NCBI GenBank assembly: GCA_965237725.1
Contig: OZ250151.1
Coordinates: forward strand, 310,001 to 374,000
DNA: 64,000 nt
Direction of reading: 5' to 3'
Source: G965237725 sp965237725
GTDB taxonomy: Bacteria; Pseudomonadota; Gammaproteobacteria; Arenicellales; Poriferihabitantaceae
Shown here: piece after piece, positions 54,641 to 63,054 of the stretch
Numbering within the stretch: the first letter of the stretch is position 1
Layout: the number at the start of each line of letters is the position of its first letter
Program-made: the position numbers and the translations under genes
The notes under the pieces: generated by a model
Databases searched by the model: none
What the model was told of the DNA's origin: nothing
Seen by the model: only the letters and a program-made list of their open reading frames with translations

Positions 54641-55882
54641 TCACTCGAGCAATGTATCCTCCATCGGATAGCTGGACAACATTTCGTATCCGGTTTCAGT
54701 GACCAACACCTGTTCTTCCAGCTTTACGCCGTCGGACTCACCCTTCGGCCCCATGTAACTTTCCACGGTCAGAACCATGCCTGTTTCGAGTTTAGCGTTG
54801 TAGGGGTTCTTTCCCCAATGCGCCGGGTTGATCCTTGGATATTCATCGCACATGCCAACGCCATGAATGATGCAGGGATAGACGTTTTCCTGACATTCTT
54901 CCGGGATCGGATAGGACTGCTCCTGTATCTCATGCAAGGTAATGCCCGGGCGGACAAGCTGAAGATTATGCTGAACTTCATCATAGGCGAGCTGGTATAT
55001 CTCCTTCTGCCGCTTTGTCGGCTTTGCGGGGCCACAGTGGAATGTCCGCGAAATGTCGCAGAAGTACCCCATTGGGCCAACCATGTCCGTATCGAAGCCA
55101 ACCAGATCACCAGATTCAATCACACGTTGCGTGGCCTCCTGTAACCAGGGGTTAATGCGCGGGCCGGATGCCAACATTCTGCCGTCATGCCATTCGCCAT
55201 GGTTGGCCAGGTTGGTATAATTCAAAAGCCCCCAGAGTTGGAGTTCGGTAACACCAGGTCGCAGGGCCTCTTTCATTTTTGCAATGCCCAGTTCGGCAAC
55301 AGCAATCGCCCACTTTATGCATTCTATCTCGTCGACCGATTTAATAATCCGCGCCATTTCAGAAACGGCAGTACCATCAATCACTTCCAGTCCGCGCTGC
55401 AGGCAAGCCTGAGTGACGCTAGGGTTAACGTATTCGATGGCGACTCGGTGGTTGTCACTGCCGATTTCGCTCAAATAGTTAACAAGATCGTCAGCCAGCA
55501 GACGCGCATTGCCCGTCATGTTATCGCCGGCATCAAATAATGTGATATGTCGTGCAGGTTCGGCACGATCAATCAGTGGGGTGTTAGCATAAGCGCCATG
55601 AATCACGGTTGGACCCTCTTGAGCCATAAAAAGATAGCTCGAAGGGATGCGGGACTGAAAAAGTGCATAGGTGCTGTAGTCGACTGCGTATCGCAGACTT
55701 ACCGGATTGACCATGACTAACGCAGCAACATCGGCAGCTTCCATCTGCTTGCTCAATCGCGCTGTGCGATAGCTGTAAAGTCGATCACGATTAATTTCCG
55801 GTAGTTCCCGAAACTGCCGCAAGTCGCTCCAGTTATCGTTGACAACCAGTTCATCCGGCGTGGGAGTTAGAAAATGGGGCAT
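54641..55882 (-). CDS. M24-family metalloprotein, DddP-like (DMSP lyase family) or related hydrolase
   Basis: 413 residues. The creatinase/M24 pita-bread fold shows metal ligands D-x-D...D in GFDTDMVGPMGYFCDISRTF, His in IIHGVGMCDEYPRI, Glu in VLTVESYMGP and Glu in VKLEEQVLVTE. The D-x-D spacing (+2 and +12) fits DMSP lyase DddP better than ordinary aminopeptidases. RMLASGPRINPWLQE also recalls DddP, and the overall length is close. DddP cleaves DMSP to acrylate and DMS in marine bacteria. Other family members hydrolyse ectoine (DoeA) or proline peptides, and I cannot separate these fully. It is in the same direction as the Rieske/reductase pair, 228 bp upstream. Confidence 0.65.
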   Translation of the reverse strand: MPHFLTPTPDELVVNDNWSDLRQFRELPEINRDRLYSYRTARLSKQMEAADVAALVMVNPVSLRYAVDYSTYALFQSRIPSSYLFMAQEGPTVIHGAYANTPLIDRAEPARHITLFDAGDNMTGNARLLADDLVNYLSEIGSDNHRVAIEYVNPSVTQACLQRGLEVIDGTAVSEMARIIKSVDEIECIKWAIAVAELGIAKMKEALRPGVTELQLWGLLNYTNLANHGEWHDGRMLASGPRINPWLQEATQRVIESGDLVGFDTDMVGPMGYFCDISRTFHCGPAKPTKRQKEIYQLAYDEVQHNLQLVRPGITLHEIQEQSYPIPEECQENVYPCIIHGVGMCDEYPRINPAHWGKNPYNAKLETGMVLTVESYMGPKGESDGVKLEEQVLVTETGYEMLSSYPMEDTLLE

Positions 55883-56044
55883 CGTTGTATCCTCAGTTTT
55901 GATTCTCGTTAGCTTTACGCATTTATGTTGAACTCAAATCCTGCCTGCCTTCAGGATGACGTATTCCAGGTATCGAACGCGCTGCAACGAACCACCAGGA
56001 TATTGTCTCATGAATTTTCTATACTCCAGCGAAGCTGATCTAAC

Positions 56045-56834
56045 GGTATTGACAAGTTTACTATTGGGGTCGAATAATTTCCTGTAATTAGTGCACTTTT
56101 ACGCCACTGCGATTTCCCGGGACGTAAAGGCACGTAATCTGAAAGTTCGATAGGTTTCTGTGGTGACTAAATGACGTCCCAGATTAAAAAGATTTTGCAC
56201 TACAGCATGGATGCTTAAGAAATGTTGCGCCTGAAATATCGACTTGAACTTTCTCACACCACGTTCTCGTACTCTAGTTGGTTGATGTATCGGTTCTGCG
56301 CGATTATTGGCATATTGACAGGTATCGTGTATCACATCCGGAATCAGTTCTCGATGGGCTACCCCATAACTACGCCACTTATCCGTCACTATCTTCCGGG
56401 GTTCTCCTTGATGTCGGTTAAGAAGACGTTTAAAAAACCGTTTCGCTGCCTTACCATCCCGGCGTTCCTGAAGAAATACATCTACCACCTCGCCATCCTG
56501 ATCAACGGCTCGCCACAAGTAATGCTGTTTGCCTCGAATCTTCACAAATACTTCATCAATGTAAAAAGTATCACCAAACCCTGGGTGCTTTCGCTTCAAT
56601 TTTCGTGAATACTCAGGTCCAAACTTGTAACACCACAATCTAACTGATTCGTAACTCGTGATGATCCCTCTTTCAGCGAGTAAATCTTCGATATCTCGAT
56701 GGCTTAAATTGAATCGATAATACAGCCATACTGCGTATTGGATAATTTCACACGGGAATCGGTGGCGTTTGTATAAGTTCGTTGATGTATTCATCCATGA
56801 ATTGTGCATCAACAGAAGTTAACTTGACAGTACC
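56045..56834. mobile_element. IS6-family insertion sequence, complete
   Basis: 790 bp with ends GGTATTGACAAGTTTAC (left) and GTTAACTTGACAGTACC (right), enclosing one transposase gene on the minus strand. Adjacent 8-mers (GATCTAAC and CTTGGATG) do not match, so no target duplication is seen, as happens after recombination between copies. Its ends recur at more than ten other places in the window. Confidence 0.85.
56099..56812 (-). CDS. IS6-family DDE transposase
   Basis: 237 residues. An N-terminal helix-turn-helix region (FNLSHRDIEDLLAERGIITS) is followed by the DDE core: first D in DTFYIDEVFVKIRGKQHYLW, second D in KIVTDKWRSYGVAH, and E in the NNRAEPIHQPTRVRERGVRK segment. This is the IS6/IS26 pattern of short single-gene elements. 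It looks intact, with no frameshift. IS6 transposition makes cointegrates and can move DNA lying between two copies, which fits the many fragments around it. A start at 56809 (second Met) is equally possible. Confidence 0.92.
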   Translation of the reverse strand: MMHNSWMNTSTNLYKRHRFPCEIIQYAVWLYYRFNLSHRDIEDLLAERGIITSYESVRLWCYKFGPEYSRKLKRKHPGFGDTFYIDEVFVKIRGKQHYLWRAVDQDGEVVDVFLQERRDGKAAKRFFKRLLNRHQGEPRKIVTDKWRSYGVAHRELIPDVIHDTCQYANNRAEPIHQPTRVRERGVRKFKSIFQAQHFLSIHAVVQNLFNLGRHLVTTETYRTFRLRAFTSREIAVA

Positions 56835-56880
56835 CTTGGATGTCCTTATTTATTCCTAAGTTTGTTCTAGTTTGTTGTTG

Positions 56881-56897
56881 GTTAACTTGGCAGCACC
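56881..56897. mobile_element. Solo IS6-type inverted repeat end
   Basis: GTTAACTTGGCAGCACC, a second right end 46 bp beyond the IS6 copy, directly against the 3' end of the OYE gene. Confidence 0.55.
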
Positions 56898-56901
56898 TTA
56901 T

Positions 56902-58152
56902 TTAACACCGTGCACCTAAACGTACGCCTATGTTTTTCTGTTCCATTAAAGAATACCTCCCAGCAACACCGATTGTGACATCCATATTGGGATAATCGGT
57001 GTATCCCACAGCACCATTTGTATAAAACGTCTCTCTGTCATAAATATTGAGAGAGGTGCCTTGGCGTATGCGTTCAGGAAGATCCGGGTTCGACAGATAC
57101 CACCTGCCAAATGCAACGAGGTCGTAGCAATTATCTTTGATGGCCTGGGCCGCGGTGAATGGTGTAAAGCCACCTGCCGCTATGAGTGTTCCTCGATATA
57201 GCTGGCGAAATCGTGCGCTGGACAGGGGTGTCGAAAAGGCTGGATCAGACTCGGCTGGCTCAGAAAGCCCTCCTGCTCTAGGTTCGGTCAGAAGCAGATA
57301 AGCAAGTGGATAGTTATTCAGGCCCTCAATTGCGGCACCGTAGATTGCGGCCGGATCCGAATCCGACACACCAAAATACTGTATGTGTTCTTTAAACGTC
57401 GGTGATAACCGAACCCCAACTCGATCTGGCCCGGCGACATCCACCAGTGCTGCCACAACCTCAAATAGAAATCTGCACCGGTTTTCAATCGAACCGCCAT
57501 ATTCGTCTATGCGATGGTTAACAGAATCACACAAAAATTGATTAACCAGGTAACCGTGACCGGCATGTAGTTCTACATAATCAAACCCTGCCTTCATTGC
57601 ATTGCTTGCCGCGTGGGCATAATCCCCGCAAACTCGAGCAATCTCGTCAACATCCAATGCTCGGGGAAGGGAACTCGGCTGATCCCAATTGTATTGATTA
57701 TCTCCCTCAGAGTTCGCTGAAATCGAAACGGAAGAGGCAGAGACGGGGCCGATGGGCAGACCACTTCCTTTCACCAGCAGGTGGTCCTTTATATCGTCCT
57801 GGGCGACCCGCCCGCAGTGCTGGAGCTGGCACGATATATAGGCCCCTTTTGCATGTACAGCATTCACAACCTTTCGATACGCCGCGGCCTGCTCATCGGT
57901 CCATATCCCAGGCGCCTCGCCACCGTGGTCACGAATAGCGGGGTATATATTCCATATAGGTGTCCCCTCTGGGTTGATGTGGGTCGCCTCAGTGATCACA
58001 AGGCCTCCCTCCGTTGCCCGCTGGCTGTAATACTCTACGGTCATTTCGTCGGGCGCCATCTGTGGCGTACATCGATAGCGGCTCATGGGCGCAAGAACTA
58101 TTCGATGATTTAGTTTCAGTTTGCCAACTCGGTACGAAGTGAATAGATCAGT
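56902..58152 (-). CDS. Old yellow enzyme family NADH:flavin oxidoreductase (ene-reductase)
   Basis: 416 residues from ATG 58152; ATG 58167 adds five. FMN-barrel motifs: LNHRIVLAPMSRYRC, the active-site pair and Tyr in VELHAGHGYLVNQFLCDSVN followed by HRIDEYGGSIENR, GVRLSPT, and IAAGGFTPFTAAQAI. Members reduce activated C=C bonds of enones and nitro-alkenes with NAD(P)H. The usual length is about 360; the tail after YTDYPNMDV adds about 26 residues and ends against an IS6 right end, so the native 3' end may have been replaced. It is separated from all neighbours by IS6 material and a MITE, so no pathway can be assigned. Confidence 0.85.
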   Translation of the reverse strand, partial: TDLFTSYRVGKLKLNHRIVLAPMSRYRCTPQMAPDEMTVEYYSQRATEGGLVITEATHINPEGTPIWNIYPAIRDHGGEAPGIWTDEQAAAYRKVVNAVHAKGAYISCQLQHCGRVAQDDIKDHLLVKGSGLPIGPVSASSVSISANSEGDNQYNWDQPSSLPRALDVDEIARVCGDYAHAASNAMKAGFDYVELHAGHGYLVNQFLCDSVNHRIDEYGGSIENRCRFLFEVVAALVDVAGPDRVGVRLSPTFKEHIQYFGVSDSDPAAIYGAAIEGLNNYPLAYLLLTEPRAGGLSEPAESDPAFSTPLSSARFRQLYRGTLIAAGGFTPFTAAQAIKDNCYDLVAFGRWYLSNPDLPERIRQGTSLNIYDRETFYTNGAVGYTDYPNMDVTIGVAGRYSLMEQKNIGVRLGARC

Positions 58153-58240
58153 CATAGCTTTAACCATATTTCAACTCTAGCGCATACTCAAGGAATTGAA
58201 CTTTCAGACCCAATAATTCCGAAAAATAGAAAGGCGAAAT

Positions 58241-58398
58241 ATATTGACAAGTTAACTTGCATGCTTGGGCAAGAACGATATATTTAGCTGTGCAATATTG
58301 AAATAGCGGCAGTGAAAACCCACAAAGGTTGAGATTAACCGAAAAAAAGCATTTAATTTTCCACTTTTTTCTCTAAATTTAGTTAACTTGTCAATACC
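58241..58398. repeat. IS6-ended MITE, complete copy
   Basis: 158 bp. Left end ATATTGACAAGTTAACTTGC, right end TTAGTTAACTTGTCAATACC. Interior includes ATGCTTGGGCAAGAACGATA, GAAAACCCACAAAGG and TTAATTTTCCACTTTTTTCT. It matches 52431-52590 and, in reverse, 43915-44022. A 49-bp truncated piece is at 62209-62257. Confidence 0.78.
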
Positions 58399-58514
58399 CT
58401 GTGATTTACAGAGGCGGATGTCTCTGAACTCAAAACCGCCATTAAAATTCCCATAGCGAATGCCCAAAAACGACCCACATAAGCAATTCAATTTGGTCGT
58501 GACCTTTGATCTTT

Positions 58515-59291
58515 CTATTCAGAAGTTACTGCGTACTCAAGCATGTATCCCCATGAATTATTAAGGTCTTGAGATGCAATATATTTACTTTCAAATACGA
58601 ATATTGTGTAAGTCGTATTAAGGAGATTTAATTTCTTTATTTTGTTTTCTGGAAGGCGATCATTCCGCACCCCAGCACTAAAAGTGATCGGAACATCATA
58701 AACAAATTTTTCTTTATCGTTTTCAGCAGAAACTTCTTGTTGAATAATGTTCACCCCATTGCGTAACACAATACCACGGGGCGATCCACCAAAAACACGG
58801 CCTGCTGCCAATATCCAACCATCGGCACCCGTGATCTGCATTTCATACCCCGTCCCAATTCCATAGTCTTGTACTTTCCGCTTAATAACGACGGGATCGT
58901 TGATTGCTAATGGGACCGTTAAGTCACTCGGTAGGCGGTATACTAGATGTCCGGTGTCGCCCTGGTTAGTTATAAAAGTAATTTTTCGTGCCTCCCTATC
59001 CAGGCCCACTACTTCTCCGCTGATGTCCCAATGGCCCGATACCAGCATTCCATCGAGATCGATGGCAAATCCCAAGGGGATAGTTTGGGGCAGACTCGCC
59101 TCAGCTCGTATTCGCTCATAGGGTACAGGGTCTGGCAGTCGAAGCTCACTGCTGTCCTGTTTCGGAGGTGGAGGTGGTTCAAGAGCTACTGTAGATACTG
59201 GAAAGGCAATTGCTGTGAGCAGCAGCAGGCCGATTAAAAATTGTACGATGCTGGTTGGGATCTTCAACGATTTAGTAAATATTCTAATCAC
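58515..59291 (-). CDS. Exported protein of unknown function, partner of the metzincin lipoprotein
   Basis: 258 residues if started at GTG 59291, which gives a clean signal peptide (KIPTSIVQFLIGLLLLTAIA...STVA) and overlaps the metzincin stop by 8 bp; ATG 59327 and 59369 are alternatives with a longer N-terminus. The mature part opens with a proline run (LEPPPPPKQDSSELRLPDPV) and then looks all-beta: SGHWDISGEVVGLDREARKI, GHLVYRLPSDLTVPL, QITGADGWILAAGRVFGGSP. I do not recognise a family. Overlap with the upstream protease gene suggests coupled translation and a shared role, perhaps a chaperone or substrate at the cell surface (inference). Confidence 0.55.
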   Translation of the reverse strand: MIRIFTKSLKIPTSIVQFLIGLLLLTAIAFPVSTVALEPPPPPKQDSSELRLPDPVPYERIRAEASLPQTIPLGFAIDLDGMLVSGHWDISGEVVGLDREARKITFITNQGDTGHLVYRLPSDLTVPLAINDPVVIKRKVQDYGIGTGYEMQITGADGWILAAGRVFGGSPRGIVLRNGVNIIQQEVSAENDKEKFVYDVPITFSAGVRNDRLPENKIKKLNLLNTTYTIFVFESKYIASQDLNNSWGYMLEYAVTSE

Positions 59292-60999
59292 GTGGCAAAG
59301 GGTTTTCACAGCCAGGTGGGTCGACATCGTAATAGAGGATTTTAAATATAAGATTAGCCCAGTCTGCATAGTCCTGAATTACCTCAAGATCCGCTTTGAC
59401 ATCCAAGTTTTGCATAACAGGGGTTCCGGGTTCACATTCCATGTCATCGGGGTCGCATCCTATGAAGGTATCTTTATTCCAGTCACGTGAGATGTTGTCA
59501 CACATCCCTTGTTCTTCACTCAACATTCTTTCATCGAGATCACGACGTTGACCCTGAGAATAGGTGTACACCCGGTCAAAGTCATCTAAATTGCAATTCA
59601 CATCAATACCATACTTTTGGTTGGGACTTGGTGTAAAAAATTGACCACCAATTTCAATAGATTCATTGCCGTATTGCATGATACTGTTGTAATTATCTTT
59701 CGAATGTATGGAGTCTTTTCCGCCATGGTTAAGCCCAAGGGTATGGCCAAGCTCGTGCATAAAGGTTCCTATTTGCACGCCGCTGTCAAGGCGATCATCA
59801 TGGGTACCGAGAGTAACGTAGAAAATCGAGCCATCGTTAAAAGGGGCATTCCCACTTATACTTCGAATTTTATCACCGGATCGCCAGGCAAGAATGGCGT
59901 ATCGAAAAATATCTGCCCGATTGGCATCAAAGAATTCATCCTTAAAATCGTAAAAACTTATCCAGTCACTATCAGGACTAGCGATACATTCGGCTACAAT
60001 TCTCTCGTGGAAGGGAATAATTTGCCCACCACCTCCCCCTGTATCCGGACCTCGGTCAATGTGAATGGCGACACCCTGACTGCCGTCTGAATTTAACACC
60101 GGCGCATTATAAAAAGCTTCTTCTATCCGTTGCCAAACATTCGGGTTAATATCCAGATTAGGTGCCACCTCCTCCATCCAGTCCACCTCAACAAACAAGT
60201 CCTTGCGCATGGGATCGGCGCCGAGGGCGGCAAGATCCACCTCTAACATTCCATCACCCTCTAAGTCATATCCGTTGATTTCCAACTCATCCGGCAGACT
60301 GTCGCCATCGCTATCGAGCTCTGCCATACTATCTGGAACGTCATAAAGGATTTCATTTGACACTACCCCGTCCAGGTTTTCAACAGACACCATCACATCC
60401 CGCACTGTGAACCAGTCAATGAGAAAGGTCCAAACCGTAGCGTAGTGAAATATTGGGTATCCAAGCGTAGCGGGATCTCTGGCATTGAGGTTTGTATTAC
60501 GCAATATCCGGTAGAAAACGGTCGGCTGCGGTTCACCGTTAATAAGGATGGTAGCGCCAGCATCGATGTTGGCGCCATGGGCCATCAAAATCATGGATGC
60601 GTTGCGCCCGTTTAGACCAAAACCAGTTATGGTCACGTCGTCGAGTCTAGGCCTATCACGAATGACACCGTCGGTGACTTCGAAATGAACAGTATGCTCT
60701 GAAAGGCGTCCGTCAGAAAATAGTTTTACGGGATGAACACCAACTTCAGCATCGAGGGGCACCGTAAAGAATCTGGGAGTTATATCGCCCAGAAAAATGT
60801 CTCGCTCCGAGTCTGTTTCCGCATCCCAGCGTAAGGACAAGCCCACTGGAAGATTGCCTTTAATCTCCACAACGGTTCCAGGCGGACCTCGATCAGGAGC
60901 TATGTTATTGAGAATTGGTGGCTCTGGCCCACACGCCGTAACAAGCAATACAATAAATGTTACTTGTATATGAACAGCTCGTAGGTATCTAAGCTTCAA
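59284..60999 (-). CDS. Secreted lipoprotein with metzincin-type zinc protease domain and IPT/TIG-like region
   Basis: 571 residues. Lipobox LVTAC puts the lipidated Cys at 23. The next 80 residues (PILNNIAPDRGPPGTVVEIK) look like an IPT/TIG immunoglobulin-like domain. A calcium-loop-like DSDGDSLPDELEINGYDLEG (about 230-250) resembles thrombospondin-3-type repeats. The catalytic zinc site HELGHTLGLNHGG (H-E-x2-H-x2-G-x2-H, near residue 414) and the Met-turn NSIMQYGN mark a metzincin. All three zinc His are present. It is probably an outer-membrane lipoprotein protease. The next gene overlaps its stop. No inhibitor or secretion gene is nearby. Confidence 0.8.
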   Translation of the reverse strand: MKLRYLRAVHIQVTFIVLLVTACGPEPPILNNIAPDRGPPGTVVEIKGNLPVGLSLRWDAETDSERDIFLGDITPRFFTVPLDAEVGVHPVKLFSDGRLSEHTVHFEVTDGVIRDRPRLDDVTITGFGLNGRNASMILMAHGANIDAGATILINGEPQPTVFYRILRNTNLNARDPATLGYPIFHYATVWTFLIDWFTVRDVMVSVENLDGVVSNEILYDVPDSMAELDSDGDSLPDELEINGYDLEGDGMLEVDLAALGADPMRKDLFVEVDWMEEVAPNLDINPNVWQRIEEAFYNAPVLNSDGSQGVAIHIDRGPDTGGGGGQIIPFHERIVAECIASPDSDWISFYDFKDEFFDANRADIFRYAILAWRSGDKIRSISGNAPFNDGSIFYVTLGTHDDRLDSGVQIGTFMHELGHTLGLNHGGKDSIHSKDNYNSIMQYGNESIEIGGQFFTPSPNQKYGIDVNCNLDDFDRVYTYSQGQRRDLDERMLSEEQGMCDNISRDWNKDTFIGCDPDDMECEPGTPVMQNLDVKADLEVIQDYADWANLIFKILYYDVDPPGCENPLPRD

Positions 61000-61312
61000 T
61001 AGGACAAAATTTAGTTAAATTGAAATAGTAGGACTTTCTGAAAGTTTAATTAAGTATAAACACTTTTGAAATGGTTATGTGGTGGACATCTGTTCAATGA
61101 TATTACTTTGATTTAATTGGTCGGTGTGAGAGGATTTACCTTGGATTTTCTGTCCCTATCATCTTGTCATCTCGAAGGAGCAAAGTGACTGAGAGAACTT
61201 CGCTGATAAATAGATTCCTCAATCATTCAGCTACTGCAGAATTCAATTCGAAATCTTGTGTATTGCTGAATCCGGGATAACCGTTTCAGGGTTTCCGGGA
61301 CGACCTCCGACA
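61000..61312. other. Intergenic region with dispersed repeat copy 2
   Basis: 313 bp. From 61108 it contains TTTGATTTAATTGGTCGGTG, then TGAGAGGATTTACC, and ends TGAATCCGGGATAACC...TTTCCGGGACGACC near 61300. These ends match the repeat at 2676-2870. Nothing else is recognised. Confidence 0.5.
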
Positions 61313-62008
61313 CTACGCCATACCGGGATCTCTACACTCAACTGACACAGGAATGCACGAACGGGTTGTCTTACACCAATGGTAACCACTACAGCATGAA
61401 AAGGATTCATTTTTTAAGTACAAATCATTTATAAAAACATGCAAGTTAGGATAAACGTATGAAGGAATATCTGCCCAAACCCCATACCACATTAAATATA
61501 TTTCTGGTAATCCACTGACTTGGAATTCCCATTTTGATGGACTTGGGTAGCAATTACATGACGTGATCTCACGAGCTAACGCCGCCCATGGCCCACTGTG
61601 CAGGGTACAGAATATAGGGCTATGGAGATTTTTGCCTTCATAGCTCGATAATTTGTAATATTGCATTTGTCCTAGTTCAATATCAGATTTTTCTGATTCA
61701 TCACAATCGAATTCTTTTTGCTTCAGGATCGCTCGTTTAATCACCTGTGCATCAGGAGGTGTGTTGGGGTAACAAATTACCCTTGGGTAAGTAACCTGAG
61801 TTATATAGGTTCTCGTATCGAATGATGGTAAACAAATGTGCGCTACTTTCGAATCTGAAGGTAACGTTGGTTTTTCCGGTTTAACGAATTCCTTAGGTAG
61901 GATTGTAAGGACGGGTTCTGTTTTCGCAGGGCCTAGTTCACCATCGAGAGATAAGGCTTCTAAGGGGAGTTCGGGTAGGTAGTTGATGTCATGCTTAGCC
62001 GTCTTCAT
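61313..62008 (-). CDS. Hypothetical protein, Cys-rich C-terminus
   Basis: 231 residues; no family recognised. The N-terminal 50 residues are Pro- and Leu-rich (LPELPLEALSLDGELGPAKT). Three or four spaced Cys lie in the middle, and the last 30 residues have a dense set (SFSCCSGYHWCKTTRSCIPV then SVECRDPG). No signal peptide or membrane segment is obvious, which is unusual for a Cys-rich protein unless it is reduced or exported another way. The last codons (CRDPGMA) run into the dispersed-repeat copy, so the native 3' end may be altered. The AT-rich region upstream may hold its promoter. Confidence 0.45.
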   Translation of the reverse strand: MKTAKHDINYLPELPLEALSLDGELGPAKTEPVLTILPKEFVKPEKPTLPSDSKVAHICLPSFDTRTYITQVTYPRVICYPNTPPDAQVIKRAILKQKEFDCDESEKSDIELGQMQYYKLSSYEGKNLHSPIFCTLHSGPWAALAREITSCNCYPSPSKWEFQVSGLPEIYLMWYGVWADIPSYVYPNLHVFINDLYLKNESFSCCSGYHWCKTTRSCIPVSVECRDPGMA

Positions 62009-62270
62009 TTTAAATCTCCATATTAAATAGTCGTATGTTACAAATCATTACTGAATTTATATAAATTCTTTTCTTAATAATGTGGTGAATACCACATTTC
62101 ATAAATTACTATTACAAATACTAAAACGGGGTAATGCCAAGCTATCTTTTCACCCAGCAAAAATTTAACTTGGTATCACTTTTACACTGCCGTTGGCTGT
62201 CTTCAGGAGGTACGGAAAAGTTAAATTGCATGCTTGGGCAAGAACGACATAATGGGTACTAATGTAATGA
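62009..62270. other. Intergenic region with MITE/IS6 fragments
   Basis: AT-rich. Includes TTTAACTTGGTATCACTTTT and ACACTGCCGTTGGCTGTCTT (62163-62205), similar to IS6-remnant interior at 31160-31195, and a 49-bp truncated MITE piece (62209-62257, TGCATGCTTGGGCAAGAACG). No gene. Confidence 0.5.
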
Positions 62271-62966
62271 ACCATCACGGATTACCACTCACGGTATCTG
62301 TTGGCCTGCGACGGACTGGAATCGACAAAGGCTGTTACCGCCTTTACCGTCTTCGAACAGGTCTTCAGGGAATATGGCTTGCCTGATGCCATACGTACTG
62401 ATAACGGCGTGCCCTTCTCATCACCGAATGCGTTATTTGGCTTGAGTAAGCTATCGGTATGGTGGCTCCGCCTGGGCATTAATATTGAGTGTATCAAACC
62501 CGGAAACCCCCAACAAAATGGCCGCCACGAACGCATGCATCTGACGCTCAAAAAGGAGGCCACTAAGCCGCCTGGGTTTAACTTCCTGCAACAGCAAAGC
62601 AAACTCGATGACTTCCAGGAAATATTTAATCATGATCGACCTCACGAGGCCCTAAATATGAAATATCCCGGAGAAGTGTATACACCTTCAACCAGGGTTT
62701 TTGAGGGTCTAACCGAGCCGAATTATCCTTTCCATGACAAGACCGTTCGGGTGACCAATTGCGGTCGTATCTGCATTGGCAGTAGAAAAATTAACCTGAG
62801 TAGCGTATTTGCTGGACAAATTGTGGGAATTACCGAAGTCAGCGACAAAATATGGCTTGTCAGCTTTATGCAATTTGATATAGGCTTCTTTGACGAAGAC
62901 GAAAACAAAGTTCAACCGGCAATCAATCCCTTCATGCCAAAAGTGTTACCCATCTCTTCGGTATAA
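62271..62966 (+). pseudogene. IS481-family transposase, 5'-truncated
   Basis: The readable frame begins right after a stop at 62268-62270 and gives TITDYHSRYLLACDGLESTK onward for 231 residues. It has the second catalytic Asp in AIRTDNGVPFSSPNALFGLS and the Glu region in GNPQQNGRHERMHLTLKKEA, as in the integrase core of IS481 elements. The N-terminal DNA-binding half and the first catalytic Asp region are missing. The break lies close to the truncated MITE, so a later insertion or recombination removed the 5' half. The protein, if made from TTG 62301, would be inactive. Confidence 0.82.
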
Positions 62967-63004
62967 AGTGTTATCTATCTGTCCGGTATGGACCCAAATT
63001 TTAT

Positions 63005-63054
63005 TGGTCGGGGTGAGAGGATTTGAACCTCCGACCACCGCAACCCCATTGCGG
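63005..63054 (-). tRNA. tRNA-Pro(GGG) 3' half fragment, probable attachment-site relic
   Basis: On the minus strand: anticodon arm CCGCAATGGGGTTGCGG (five paired bases, loop ATGGGGT, anticodon GGG at 63047-63045), five-base variable region, T arm GGAGGTTCAAATCCTCT, acceptor strand CACCCCG, discriminator A and CCA. No D arm or 5' acceptor strand CGGGGTG lies upstream, so it is not a full tRNA. It resembles the 3' piece left by element integration into a tRNA gene. Confidence 0.65.

Noticed and set aside
63005..63054. A functional tRNA gene
   Set aside because: The D arm and 5' acceptor strand are absent, so only the 3' half is present.
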